From: Hymenopellis radicata | Lineage: Eukaryota; Basidiomycota; Agaricomycetes; Agaricales; Physalacriaceae | Assembly: GCA_015501595.1 (NCBI GenBank) | Contig: JADNRX010000232.1 | Coordinates: 23,813 to 87,812, forward strand | DNA length: 64,000 nucleotides | Reading direction: 5' to 3' | Shown here: piece after piece, positions 35,532 through 47,465 of the stretch | Layout: every line of letters starts with the position of its first letter | How positions within the stretch are numbered: the stretch's first letter is position 1 | Translations under genes and position numbers: made by a program | The notes under the pieces: generated by a model | Databases searched by the model: none | What the model was told of the DNA's origin: nothing | Seen by the model: the letters and a program-made list of their open reading frames with translations, nothing else

Positions 35532-37311
35532 TCAGATACAGGAGAAATTGTGTTGCCTGGAGCTTAGCCGTTGAATGCTTGTCAAGCGAGTAGCAGGCAT
35601 CAGAGGCGCATACGGAGTGACAACGAGGACGAGATCCGACCCCTCGTTTACCATTTTTTGAGCTTGGTGCAAATAACTGTACCAAGTCGCCTCTTCCTTG
35701 ACCGACCAGAAGTTGCGGCAGTCCTGTAGGTACGCCGAAGTGATCTGGACGCGACCGTGATCAGAAGAAGTGCGGTAGTCCAGTTGCATAACAGGAAGTT
35801 CCGTCGCTGAAGTCGAAGTCACCGTTGTATGAAGCTTCGCCGAAGCAATCTCGTCCACATAGAGGTCGGCATCGTGGCTAGCATGAAACATGATTATCTC
35901 CTCGTCTATTTGTGGTATCGCGACATCCAGTATGCCACAGGCATCTAATAGAAGAACGCTAGCGTTAGCGTCGGGTACTATGAATACTGTGTGTGGGACT
36001 AACTTGCGACTGTGCTGCAGTCGTACTTGTGGCCATTCTTCCAATGAATCCGCTGACATGTCATCGAACAGTATGCCGTTCGAAGGCAGCCTGAGCATCG
36101 TTTCCTCATCAAGGGAGCATTGTGTCCGAACTCTCCGAGACAGCGGGCGCACTGGGGTCGTCAGTATCTGAAAGGGGAAGTATTACGCGTTCACGTACGC
36201 GAAGATTACCACACTTAGAGAGCATCACGTTCTTGAAAACACTATTTTGTTGATATTGTGACGCGACGCTGTCTGTGAAGATCTGCCATTTCTGAAGGAA
36301 CCGGCGATTGGGGTCGATACGAGCCAAAAGTCCGTTCCTTTCGACGCGTTTAATGTCCTTCCGCGCCGCTGTCACGACAGAACGATAAATGAGGTAGTGG
36401 ATGACGCCATCGATAATCTCTTGCCACAGCTGCATCAATGAATCCGCATCGTCTCCCTCGATAGCGCCGAGTCGGGTGAAACATGCTTCTGCTCTGAGCG
36501 CTGCTTCCAATACATGCGCCTCAACAGCACGAACAATTGCTTTGTAGCCGAAGATCATCAAATTGTGGATGGTCGAGAACAGTCGAAGGATGGTTTTTAC
36601 GAGTAGGATCGAGTTCTTGGGCGGCGTGCGCCGAGATGTCATTCGACGAGCCAGCTGTGTGAGCCCGGACATTACTCCGTTCTCGACCAACTGGGGAAGT
36701 ACATCCTGATTGTTGGCGCAGATGGAGAGTAAGGATAGAACCGACATGGCCTGATCCAGGTCAAGCACATCCTCCGCCGCTAGCGAGATGACCGACGACA
36801 AAACGGCCCTAGAAACCGCCCCAGGCAGTTCTGATTGGAACGCCTCTGTTATGGGACCGACACGTCCTGGGGATGCTTCCCCGGAAATGACCATTGACAA
36901 GACATGAGTCAAGTCGCCTGCAACTGCCCAAGAAGAACCCATGCATACAATCCACAGGCTGGCGAGGGTCTGCAGGAACTCGTCGTTATCCGCATTGGGC
37001 ATGAGATAACGTTTAGCGACGCCCCTCCAGGTGGACAACGCGTGTATTACACGCTCCAGCGACGAAATTACTTCGATATCACGGATAGCATCCTCGTCGT
37101 TTTCGAGGATGCGTGTACGGCGTATGAAATACAGCGACCAGTCCACGATTAATGGCCATAGTGGATCCGTCAGCTCTTCGTAGACACTCTCCATGGGCGG
37201 AACAGAGGCCGCCGCACATTGTCGAAATGCGGAGGTTATCATCCCGAAGCATGAAAGGGCATTAAGGGTCTTTGGCGACGAAGCCCAGTCGCTAGCTTCG
37301 ATTGGAATCAT
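35532..37311 (-). CDS. MYND-type zinc-finger protein
   Basis: A long helical N-terminal part (SLERVIHALSTWRGVAKRYL, LLSICANNQDVLPQLVENGV, ARRMTSRRTPPKNSILLV; 37311-36200) is followed after an intron by the MYND finger. Its Cys/His ligands are CARCLGEFG, RCSGCLRTAYCSMTCQ and HWKNGHKYDC (about 36,150-36,010). Another intron leads to a C-terminal domain ending RLSSRQHNFSCI and the stop at 35532. This architecture, armadillo-like helices plus a C-terminal MYND, is common among basidiomycete proteins of unknown function; MYND fingers bind proline-rich peptides. ATG 37311 is only a lower bound: an open frame extends upstream (GHLTKHALPVILCHLNRQN), so one or more 5' exons may be missing. Confidence 0.8.
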
Positions 37312-38187
37312 GTTTTGTCGATTTAGGTGGCAGAGAATAACGGGGAGTGCGTGTTTAGTAAGGTGGCCTCCTTTATCGAGAACATCTGCTCTAGCTCGCG
37401 CACAGCGAGAACCGAAGCATCGCCAAGAGCCGCGGTCTGTATTAATTAATTAACTTCTAGTCGGCGTTTTCAAAGACTATTTTGTTACCATGATTTGATT
37501 CATTCTGTTGCTTTTGGACATCGCAGAGCAATCGGGCGAAAAGTGGGTGTATCGCAGTGGCGGTTGAAGTTGAGCGATTATCGATATCCAAAAAGAACAC
37601 GCCACGTGAGTGGCGGCTCGTGGCGGCTATTGTCGGCACCGGGCCGAGTCTACCGCCGTTCCGCTTTTCTTTTCACCATCAACCTAAATTCAGGTTGTCT
37701 AGCCATTCCGGCGCATGTACTGGCCTAACGTTCTCTCAGATCCTTCTTTTCTGCACGTCAATCCCCGATGTGATGTTATCTTTGACTCAGCCTGCATCCA
37801 GGCCGTCCAATGATAATTTGTGCGACTGACAGCGGATGGATTCGTCGAGAACAGGAAGTCTGCTTGGAGTCCTGCTGACTTACCTAGACTCGCCGACGTA
37901 CTCATGTAGTTGCGGACTGTGTGGTTTCGCTGAGTATAATGAGTCAGCTGTTCTCTGTCGGTGGTTCGGGGCAAAGTCATCCCGACCCAGACAATTCGCC
38001 GTTGCTCAACAAGTCTTAGTCTACTATGACGCATACAGTCGAGATGGGTCTTCACGCTTTCTCGATGTTCCGCTTGTCGCTTTTTAAAGGATGAGGGGCA
38101 CACTGCATTCAGTCGTCCTTTCATCCTCGAGTATTGACACTCTCATAGCCTCTGGCAACGTTTGCCTCTCTAACCACAGTCCCAATC
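37312..38187. other. Intergenic region
   Basis: Divergent gap between the MYND gene and the first small membrane protein gene. It may include 5' exons of the MYND gene at about 37,312-37,450. A TAATTAATTAA palindrome stands near 37,441. No other feature identified. Confidence 0.35.
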
Positions 38188-39040
38188 ATGTCGTTCGGTC
38201 GACTTCCTATTTATGCTGTTTACTGTCTCTTCGTAAGTCGAAGGTATATGATGACGGGAAGTAGATACGCGCGCTGATGGAGAACACAGTGGATAATCTC
38301 TTGCGTCGAACTTGGCTTGACTGCATATCGTGTTCACCTCACTGAACACCAGGGATCAATTGGTATGTCCGACTTTTCGATGAACGTGCTTGATTAATCA
38401 TGCTCATGAACAGGTATGTATACGACTCTCTCGATGTGAACCGCAGCTGGGGACTTACAACCTATCTCCAGAGCATCCCACGGAGCCTGGATCTTATGGC
38501 AAGTTTTCCAACGCAAGGCCTGAACCGCCGGTCACTGATAGATCTTGTAGAACCGATTATGGTCGAGTTGATTGTTTCCTCGTCACTGGCTATTTTCTGG
38601 ATTCCGATTGCGTACGTACTGTGCTTGATTATCGTTGGCCATCTCTTATCCATTGTTTGCAGGTCACTCATGCTAATGGGGGATCCCGAAGCGACCCACA
38701 CTCGGTCGAAGCGCATCGTACCCATTGAAGTCGCCGGTGCCTGCGTTCTTTGGGTAATGTGGCTCGTTGGTGCCGTATACACAACGGTAAACATCCCTTG
38801 ATGCGCTAGCAATATTGAGTTCACCCTTCCTAGAACAAAATCCTTCCTGGGAAGAACTACTGCGTCGCTGGTGGAAAGGAATGTCATATCCTGACCGCGA
38901 TCCTGGCTTTCTCGTGGATGGGTTGGAGTTTGTTGTCTATCGTCATTGTTATGGGTTTGATGCATCTCGCTGCTACCAGGACGCCCAAGGAAAAGCCTAT
39001 CATTCACGAGAAGGCCGCAGAGGCAGCGGGTCAGGTTTAA
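38188..39040 (+). CDS. Small four-helix membrane protein, MARVEL-like, copy 1
   Basis: Starts MSFGRLPIYAVYCLF at 38188. Exons give WIISCVELGLTAYRVHLTEH, EPIMVELIVSSSLAIFWIPI, GACVLWVMWLVGAVYTT and, last, NKILPGKNYCVAGGKEC with LAFSWMGWSLLSIVIVMGLM, ending AAGQV and TAA 39040. Four hydrophobic helices with short loops and about 200 residues fit the MARVEL-type layout of fungal plasma-membrane proteins. At least five introns. It is the first of two tandem paralogues (second at 40416). Function unknown; a role in membrane organisation is only family-based inference. Confidence 0.75.
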
Positions 39041-40415
39041 AAAGATTGTGCTTCCTTTCTGATGATCCTCTCATGACCATTATTCCTTTCAACGCTAGTA
39101 CTTGATGCCCTCTTCAGCTACGACTTATATTCTAGAGATAGTTTAATACTTCGACATCAATGCATCATGTTGTACTCTGTAACAATGTTCCCAACCGTGT
39201 ATTTTGGTTTAATCTTTGTTAGATGTTAGAACTTGTATCATTCGCTTCCATACTCGGCAGGCTCCGGGACGACCCTAGATCAAGATGTTGGCTAACCAAC
39301 GGGCTAACCCCGTTGCACTCTCTTCATTCAAAACGCTCACGATGCCAATTGACGCGCTTTGATAGATGAACCTTATACTCCCAGTATTGAGTAACATCAT
39401 GGCATCTGGTCGGCCGATTCCGTCGCTCCTCTTCCCTGTAAATCCGTGATGGACGCCCATGTCCGCGAATGTTTGAACACATGATCTACTCTTCCCCACG
39501 ACGCGTATCCACTGCGTACCCTGCCAGTGCGACTTCCGTAACGAAGTTGGAGCTCTCAATTGACTCAAATCACCTCATTGTTATCTTTTTTTCCTTGATT
39601 GAATAGAATCCAACGGTCATGGTACGGGATTCCACGACTCCTTCATCAGCTTCGCGTACGTCTAGACTGCTCCAGCGATATCGATTTAGACGAGTTTCCG
39701 CTCTGGAAAGAGAGGAATGCTACGAGCCCTGTGTAGAAGGTTTCTCGGTGGCATGGTGATTCGACGCTATTTTTTCATAGGACGGAATTCTTCGCGGTGG
39801 CGGCGGGACAGCAGTTGGGGCGATCTGTGAGGTATATGGTCCTTCTGTCGTTCTATTTATGACACATTCAATAACAGACTTCAAGAATAGGGAAAGAAGA
39901 CCGTGTTGTTTGAGGTGAGAATGACTCGTCAGGTTCCTGAATACTGCAATTTCCGCCGACTACCGTATCTCTTTGTTCTAGGCTGCTTTTCTATGACGCC
40001 CGTACCACTGAGGAAGTCGGCGATATTCGGAAAACTAGCTGTGGTGTCTTCGACTGGCTTGCAGTCGCGGCGGCGGCCGCATAATAAGCTCACTAATGAT
40101 ACCTTCTCTTCGTATGTCTTCGTCATCTCTTTCATCTCTACCGGTCATCTGGCCAACATGTTACACCTCCCAAGGTTCATGTCGAGTAATACAGCGGTGT
40201 AAAGTGGTCCCATGGCTTCACGTCTGACTCAACTTTCAAGCCAAGGGCTTCTGTTGCGCCAGAAGGTTATATTCGTCGGTGCCGCAAGGAGGAGGTGTGA
40301 TTCTGTCGTATTCTTAGTATCCGCTTATAAAATATGGCCAAGAAGTGATACACGGCAAGTCTGTTGACGCCTACCGCCTGTCGATTTTTGCCCTCTCTCT
40401 CTCTGCCTTTTAATC
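39041..40415. other. Gap between tandem paralogues
   Basis: About 1.4 kb. A 97-codon minus-strand frame (39275-39568) and others are present but show no recognisable motif. A TATAAAA at 40326-40332 lies 84 bases upstream of the second paralogue. Confidence 0.4.
40326..40332 (+). promoter_or_regulatory. Possible TATA box for copy 2
   Basis: TATAAAA followed by a CT-rich stretch (CCCTCTCTCTCTCTGCC at about 40,391), a common fungal core-promoter layout, before ATG 40416. Confidence 0.45.
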
Positions 40416-41103
40416 ATGGCTATTGGTCGATTCCCCACCTACGCAGTGTATGGCCTTCTCGTAAGATAACTTCGTCGCAGCTATATCCTCACACTGACAT
40501 GGCGTCGTAGTGGATGGTCGCATGTGTTCTCCTCGGACTGACTGCCTACCGCGTGCATATCACAGAGCATATCGGCAGATCCTATGGTGGGTTTCGTTCA
40601 GGGAACAGGGCTCTTTCAGTGCTGACCAAAGTGTCTCTTGTTCAGAACCTATCGTCGTCGAACTGCTTGTATCTTCCATTCTCGCGATTCTCTGGGTTCC
40701 GATTGCGTACGTATGCATAGGACCTTCGCCATCTGTACACTCAAAATCGTTCCCAGATTCGTCTTACTCCTTTCTACTCGCATCATTCGTCTGGAAATGG
40801 CGGGGGCGTTCGTTTTGTGGGTGATGTGGCTTGTCGGTGCGGTGGATACTACGGTCAGTCTGAGTGTTTTGGATAATTGTTTGGCATCTGACATCCATGC
40901 TACTACAGAACCGAATTCTTCCAGGGAAGAACTATTGTCCTGTGAGCGGCAAGGAGTGCAACATCCTGACGACGATTCTGGCGTTCGCTTGGATTGGATG
41001 GAGTTTGCTTACGATTGTGCTCGTCATAGGGTTGATGAATCTTGCTGCTCCGGCCGAAGGGAGACGTGTAGTGAGGGAAAAGTCAGAAGCGTCACAATCG
41101 TGA
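40416..41103 (+). CDS. Small four-helix membrane protein, MARVEL-like, copy 2
   Basis: Starts MAIGRFPTYAVYGLL at 40416 and follows copy 1 exon by exon: WMVACVLLGLTAYRVHITEH, EPIVVELLVSSILAILWVPI, GAFVLWVMWLVGAVDTT, NRILPGKNYCPVSGKECN and LAFAWIGWSLLTIVLVIGLM, ending SEASQS and TGA 41103. Intron positions agree with copy 1, so the two arose by tandem duplication. About 190 residues, four membrane helices, function unknown. Confidence 0.75.
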
Positions 41104-41361
41104 TCGAAATTGTAGGCCACGCTTCCAGCAGTGAAGCCTTAGAGTCCACGACATCACGAATGTACTGTAACACCGTTTTTTAATTCTTCTTGGTCTTCCA
41201 TTGTTCTGTTACATCCTTGTGCAGAAAAATATTCAAAATTGTTGTTGCTTCCTTAAGCCCCGCCAACAAGAACTTGCGAATCGCAATAATATTGGATTTA
41301 TTGTCAATGTGGTTACTAATGGTATCAATACGGTATTGAAACTGTCGGAGGTCGGGAGGAA

Positions 41362-43325
41362 GGTTTCGATTAGGGTGGCGGAAATAAGTCCGGGCCCAGA
41401 TATTTACCTGTAAATTACCAGCGGCCCTCCGGAGGGCATGTAATTTACTTATTTACCAAGGAACCCCGCCGTTCTGAGGGGCACAGCCACCCACAAACGG
41501 TCGACCGTTTGACCGTTTATGCCGAGATGCCGACTGTGCGACCGCTCAGAGCGAGAGTTCGAATCCAGGGCGTCTCCCCCTCACTCTCTTTTTTTTAAAA
41601 AAAAGGCCACGAAGAGTTGAGAGTCTGATTTCTTATTTTCTAACAACTGGCACTCGTACATAAATCTTGTATCAGAAGGCATGATATGACAATAAATGCC
41701 TAAACACGAAATATAATAGAATTACTCTGAGGTAGTGAAAAGCACGGATCGGGGGCGGGGCTCATGAGCTCTCCCGCCCCGAACCTAATGGTATAGTACT
41801 CATATCGGGTACGGGTTACTCGTCATTTTCCCCGAGGATCTCAAACGGGGAACAGATCTCCCGATACTCGCTGGCTGGTTGTTTTCGCTGTGGCGCGGAA
41901 AGCCCAAGAGAGCGACCCACATACCAGAAACGAAAAAGTGGTAGATACAAGAGGTGGATAGAGGTTAGAGGGGAGCAATTGGATACATTAAACTAAGATA
42001 CATTAAATAGAAACAATAATAAATTGTAAGAATACATACCATGTGAGGCTAGATGTGTCCGTGACACCATTCAGCCCGGTTCAAACAGCGCGGATAATGA
42101 GACGTCGTCCAAAAGGGCTTTGACGCTGTGCGTGCACATTAAACCCCGCTGTCGTGAAGAAGAGTGCCAGATGTCGCGAGCATAGATGGCGGGGTATAGA
42201 CCTCTGCAAGTGAGTGCCCACCATCCATTGATAGTGCAGCCGTGTAGTAAGGGATAACGCGTGTCGCGGTCCATCCAGAAGGGGTCATTTCGCAGATAAA
42301 TGCAAGAAATCGTTCCAGTGGGCAATGAAGCAAATTTTATGTTCCAAGTGCAAAGAGAACGGTCTGATATAAGTGCTGCCTCGCTTGTGAGGGCTTACGC
42401 GTGCCAGATCCTTGTTAAATTAGTGTCGTCGCAAAGACGAACACCAGAATGCGCCCCGGAACGTATCCGAGGGCGCAGCGGCTGGCGCTAAGCTAAATCA
42501 GCGGCAGAAAGCGAGAAAAGAGAAGAGAAGAGGTAGAAGAGACTCCAGGGGTTCTCCGAACACGACAGTGTCGTCGTGCTGTGGTGGTCAGAGGGAAAGA
42601 TGTGATCGCGAGTAAGCATCAAAGAACATCAGCGGAACAATGGCCCGAACCATGTACGTAATTGAAAGAACATGCACTGAACGCGCACCGAAAAGTTGCC
42701 GGAAAGCGATTGAAAACCGTTGAGCAAACGGTCGTTGACCGAATTCCCCTCAGCAATGCCCTCAGCGGCTGTGCCGCAGTGCCTGTGGCACTGAAATGCC
42801 CTCAGAATGACCGTTTTACCCTTTACCAGGTAATTTACCACGCACGTGCCGATCACGTGACACCTTTTGCGGCGCAAATTTTCTTCCAAAAGTTCTCAAA
42901 ATTTCTTCAGAAAATGCTGTTAAAACAGCTCTCTGAGTCACCCCAGGCCACTGGTTGGCTTTAGGGCACTACAGCCACCTCCCTCAACTAGTCGGGCTTG
43001 TGCCGACACTGATATATGTCCGCAAATGGGTTGGTGGCGGCGCCGGACGGGTGCACGTGACAGGTAAATTACCACCCAAAATCTGACCCTCAGCCGGCCA
43101 TGTAATTTACCAGGTAATTTACTGTAATTTACATGTAAATAAGTGTTTTGGTAAAAAACCTACACTTATTTCCGCCACCCTAGTTTCGATATCAGCACGC
43201 GATTCTTCACGTGACGGCGCGCCGACGCTGAGGACAAGCAAGAATTGGCGGCACAGAGGCGGGATCAGGGCGGTGGGCCGCTGCGCCACATCACGTGGTG
43301 CAAAGCACGTGCTGGTATCGAAACC
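41362..43325. repeat. Older inverted-repeat element interrupted by the hAT-like MITE
   Basis: GTTTCGATATCAGCACG (43183-43199) and CGTGCTGGTATCGAAAC (43308-43324) form a 17-bp inverted repeat with one mismatch. The hAT-like MITE sits just inside the left arm, so the arm start (GGTTTCGAT, 41362-41370) is now displaced. No target duplication for the older element was found. Confidence 0.4.
41371..43182. mobile_element. hAT-like non-autonomous element (1.8 kb)
   Basis: A perfect 19-bp terminal inverted repeat, TAGGGTGGCGGAAATAAGT, occurs at both ends, flanked by the exact 8-bp duplication GTTTCGAT (41363-41370, 43183-43190). Subterminal GTAAATTAC / GTAATTTAC boxes are repeated near both ends, as hAT transposase binding sites often are. 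No transposase could be read; the internal short frames lack motifs. A GGGCGGGGCTCATGAGCTC-type hairpin (about 41,751) and a T9A9-like stem (about 41,590) lie inside. Same end family as 23928-24613. Confidence 0.88.
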
Positions 43326-43460
43326 GTTACTAACGGTTTCAAAACTAGAGCCAATACCGTTATTAACACCCCCGGGAGGTTTACTGCACCACCCTAGACA
43401 GAATGAGGGCGGCAAGGTTAATAACACCCCAAAAATTGGGGTATATCCCGGCGCCCGCCC

Positions 43461-43916
43461 TAGGGTTGCGCAGGATACCTATAATATCGCGCCGTTCGAT
43501 ATTTAACTGGTTATTAACGGTTATTAACCGGTTAATAACACCCCTTCGAGAGGTAAGTTTTTGGGCATTATTAACCCATCACATGATGCAGTCATGTGAA
43601 CAGGTGGGGCGGGGTGGCGCATTGGGGCGGGATCGGCGGGGAGAAGGGTGATTGCAGGCAAGATGGCTGGTAATGAGCCACTAGACTCAATACATACATC
43701 AGAAGATCAGTAGAACTTACATTAGATTATTTTGCAGCCATTCAAGAGGTTTCTGAGGGCCTGAGAAGAAAATTTTGCTTGGGACGGGGAAAATACGCCA
43801 CATTACATCACGTGTGCGGTTATTAACTGTTACTAACCGTTAATAACACACCCCAAAATGGGGGTATATTCCGCCGAGGTTACTAACCGCCTCGGGGAAT
43901 ATACTGCGCAACCCTA
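43461..43916. mobile_element. MITE with 8-bp duplication (456 bp)
   Basis: Ends TAGGGTTGCGCAGGATA and, reverse-complemented, TAGGGTTGCGCAGTATA. An exact 8-bp duplication GCCCGCCC flanks it (43453-43460, 43917-43924). Inside and around it GTTATTAAC/GTTAATAAC is repeated many times. It is related to, but distinct from, the TAGGGTGGCGG elements. It appears inserted into an older element of its own kind, since similar ends occur at 43,384-43,401 and 43,953-43,967. Confidence 0.83.
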
Positions 43917-43991
43917 GCCCGCCCATGTTATTAACCGGGCGGGGGAATTATCAACACTGCGCCACCTTAAAAAATTCACCAGACCAACAAA

Positions 43992-44074
43992 TGCCCTGTA
44001 CCCGGATTGAACGAATGACCTTCGCATGTTACATAATGTACAAGTGCGACGCGCTACCACTACGCCAACAGGGC
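43992..44074 (-). tRNA. tRNA-Thr (UGU) with intron
   Basis: Minus-strand cloverleaf: acceptor GCCCTGT pairs with ACAGGGC, discriminator A at 43992. The D arm is GGCGTAGTGGTAGCGC, the anticodon stem TCGCA/TGCGA and the T arm ATTCG-TTCAATC-CGGGT. The 18-base anticodon loop implies an 11-base intron at the usual position after base 37. The anticodon reads TGT, for threonine codon ACA. Mature length is 72. Confidence 0.85.
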
Positions 44075-44445
44075 TTGCGGACGAGTTTCTTTGTAATTTC
44101 AACCTCACATTACGGAGACGTTCTCCTTCGTTCTAAACTAAGATTATACCAATCATTGGACCACTCTTCGTGCCTCTTCTGCCATTTTAACGGGTCTTCG
44201 GAGCCTACTAAGATGAATATCTACCTATATCTACTCCACTGTGATATGGCGTACCTATCGGTTGCTATAGCGTCGTGGAGAAGAGCAGTGTTCTTCCCCA
44301 CTGATTATGTGGCATACGCCAGTTCTTTGATTAACGGTCTAGTACCACCAGTCACTAGAACATAACGTCGTCAAGTCAAAGTAATTTACACAACAAATGG
44401 TGTCTACCGCTGTACCACCCATCTACGAATCATAATGTGGACATT

Positions 44446-47400
44446 TTAGTTCGTGCGAGCAGCAGCCTGTACAACCAACAAGCTTGCTGCAGTCCCATCT
44501 GCAACTAATGCAGCCCCAACATCTCCTACGGTCTTCGAAACACTCGACCCAATCGCGGACCCTTTCTCAGCCACAATCCTTCCCAGCTCCGCCGTGTGGT
44601 TCAAAGCAGCCAGTCTCCTTGAACGCCCGGCCACTACAATAACGTTCCGACCGGACTGCGCCACCTCATCTTTGACCAAGTCTAAGACGCGGTGTAAGGG
44701 ATCAGATGCCTCCTCTGTCACGAAGGTCATACGCGAAAGCGCGGATAAGACGGCGGTATCGGGTGTGTACGTAGCCGATTTTTGTGTGTATCGGTTCCAA
44801 GCGATGTTATCAGCAGTGTCTGAGGCCAGGCGCGTCACGGTGTTCTGGATATCGTATACCGTATCGGCAGCAGTGACGGTCTAGCACCAAGGTAACATTA
44901 GTATAATCAAAGCGGAAAAGAGGAGATACTTACGTAGTGTAAACTTGGAAGTACATCAGAAACTAGTTCTGCGTTCTTCCCTTTATCATCCACACTACTA
45001 GTCGAAGTCAACGCATTGTCGGTCTTCACCACACGTACAACAGTCGCCTTTACTTCAGGATTGACGCAAAGTTGCATGAGGAAGGAAAGCGCCAACCGGT
45101 CGTCGGGGCCACCAAAGAACGGCAAGAAAAACTGCAGCGCACCCGTGTTGAGATTAGAGCCCCGATCCACGAACAGCGCCACGTCGCTTGGACAGCCCAT
45201 GAACACACGGCGGATAAACTCCGAATACACGACCGAGCTTGTCTGGTCGTGCGACGATGCGGACGATTTGTGAAATATGCCATCAAAGGGTTTGCGCGCG
45301 CCGGCCGCGTCTTCTTCAGTGTTGGATCCGCGCGACCAAGGCAGAATGACCATCTCCGTAGCCGACTCAGACACATGCGTCGAGATGGCGGTCGCGAACT
45401 CGTCGTGCGGGACGACTGAAAGCGCAGCGGATATGAGCAGCTTGTTCAGCTGACCGAATGTCCGGAAGACGGAGAGGACAGCGTCGCTCTGTAACAGGGA
45501 AGAAGACTCCGTTGATTTGAGGACCGCGGAGGTCCTGGTGGTGAGCTCGATGAGACGAAGCGCGTCGATGGTGATGTTGGGGGAGGTGGAAGAGTGCTTT
45601 TGGACGATGTTAGTGGAAGCCCCTCCATCGTGAGCGACTGTGCCTGTTGAAGCAAATGGATGTAATAGCTGAGCCAGCGTCATTGCTGCAGGAAGCTGCT
45701 CTATTTTGTCCAGCACTACGGCAAAGCGAGTCTTGAAGGCACTTTCGGATAATGAAGGACGAGTGCCCCGAGCTTCAGTATCTGTGTGAGGCGGTGTGCT
45801 CTTCACGATAGCACCGCCAGTGTGTACACGGTACTTCGATGGGTAGAACATTAGCGTAAGAGGGGTCGTAATGAACGTTAAGATGATGGCGTGCACGACA
45901 AACATTGAGAAGACGCGTGTGTCCAGAATGCCGGCTTGAAGGCCAACATTCAACACGATGAGCTCCACCAATCTGTAAAACGTGTTTGTGACTTGTCATG
46001 AAGACGAGAAGATCGCTTACCCTTTGCAACTCATGAGAGACCCGATGGCGCCAGACTCACGCCAGTTGAAACCCGTGCCCAAAGCCGCCGCCCCACAGGC
46101 GAAGAACTTGGCGGAGAAAGCAACAACACAGATAAGGATGGTGTATCCCCAAGTAATGCCATTATCAAGCAAACCGAGATTAGTCCTCAGTCCTGAGAGA
46201 GTGAAGTACTATGTAGAGATGAGAACATCATAAACTGAAGTCTAGTAGATAGTCTGCCACATACCAATGGTAGAAAGAGGATGGTTACAAGGTCTTCGAT
46301 CTTTTCCACTAAGGAGATGGCAAATCCGTTCTCGTGAGGTATGATCAGACCCGCCAAGAAGCCACCTATTGCAGCAAACTAAGACAGCACACACAGGAAT
46401 ATCGAAGAATGGCGTACCGAAGATGGCATGAACTCCAATTATATCCGTAAAGAACGCTGAGATGAAGACGATCAACAAAGTGACAGTCATCATCAGAGCA
46501 GTGGGCGAGCCCTGTTCCAGGCTGCCTGTCCGGCGGCAGAGCCAAAGATAGCCCCACTTGACGGGGAATGTAGAAATATGACATATCCCACGCTAGTGAG
46601 GAGGACATATAGCGCCACAAGACCTGTCGACGCATTTACGAGCGCGACAGTCAGCGCAAGTAATACCCATCCCACGACATCGTTCCCAACGCCGGCAGAC
46701 AAAACCACGACACCGACTGTGGTATCCAAAAGTTTGAGCTCGGTCAGGATGCGGCACAAGACCGGGAACGCCGTGATCCCGACTGCAACAGCTACAAAGA
46801 GGACAAAATATCCAAAATTGACGGCAGGGTCGATGAATTCGCGGTATACGCCAACTCCTAGGGCAGCGCCCAGGCCAAGAGGGACAAGCAATCCTGCAAC
46901 CGAAACCGCAGTCGCCGCCTTGATGTTCCTTTTCATAAGACGTGTGTCTATTTCAAGACCAACTAGGAAGAGGAATAGGACGAGACCAATGGTCGCAGTG
47001 AGATTCAAGAGCGGCATAGCGACGTCTAGTAAGTAGATGACGTGAATACGACGCCGTCCGAGGAATATCATTACACACCTGGGAAGATAGACTGTTTGAA
47101 GTTGGGGATGCGTCCCATTACCGTCGGGCCTAGGAGGACACCGCCTATTACCTCTGCTATAACGCGCGGCTGGCGGATTCGGCCAAAGATGAGAGCCAGG
47201 AGCTGGGTCATAGCAATAATGATCACTACACGAGGAGGAGGGATCAGCAACATGACGCGGTCATGCCATTCCGAAGGCTACGTACCAACTTGGATGACCC
47301 AGAGGCGGATGGGGTCCGACGCATTATAATCCGCTGGGTTGTCGCCGCTGAAGACACCTCCCTACAGAAGTTGGTGATGATGTAGGTAGGGACAGAAAGT

Positions 47401-47465
47401 AGGCAAGCAACCTGTGAAGTCGCAGCTCTGCGAATGAGACTGTTGATGAACGCTCCATCGCTCAT
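44446..47465 (-). CDS. Monovalent cation:H+ antiporter, CPA2 / KHA1-like
   Basis: Start [18 protein letters not shown] at 47465 (longer in-frame starts exist at 47486 and 47540). After an intron [20 protein letters not shown] leads into the transporter core: [80 protein letters not shown] and [13 protein letters not shown]. The C-terminal cytosolic part has two repeats of universal-stress-like sequence and ends VVQAAARTN at 44446. The conserved Asp (GND) of Kef/KHA1 exchangers is present. It should exchange K+ for H+ in an internal membrane. One frame break near 46,561-46,567 (CCCC run) separates FLHSP from VKWGYLWLC. About 880 residues and seven or so introns. Confidence 0.88.

Noticed and set aside
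39275..39568. 97-codon minus-strand frame between the tandem membrane protein genes
   Set aside because: Not recognised, no intron-linked partner; kept only as a note on the gap.
41513..41600. Possible tRNA (GAGTTCGAATCC box, T-run downstream)
   Set aside because: The T stem does not pair, no acceptor stem matches, and the D arm is unclear; only the B-box-like string supports it.
42071..42889. Short minus-strand frames inside the 1.8-kb hAT-like element as a transposase
   Set aside because: No hAT dimerisation motif, no BED finger, and frames are too short and inconsistent.
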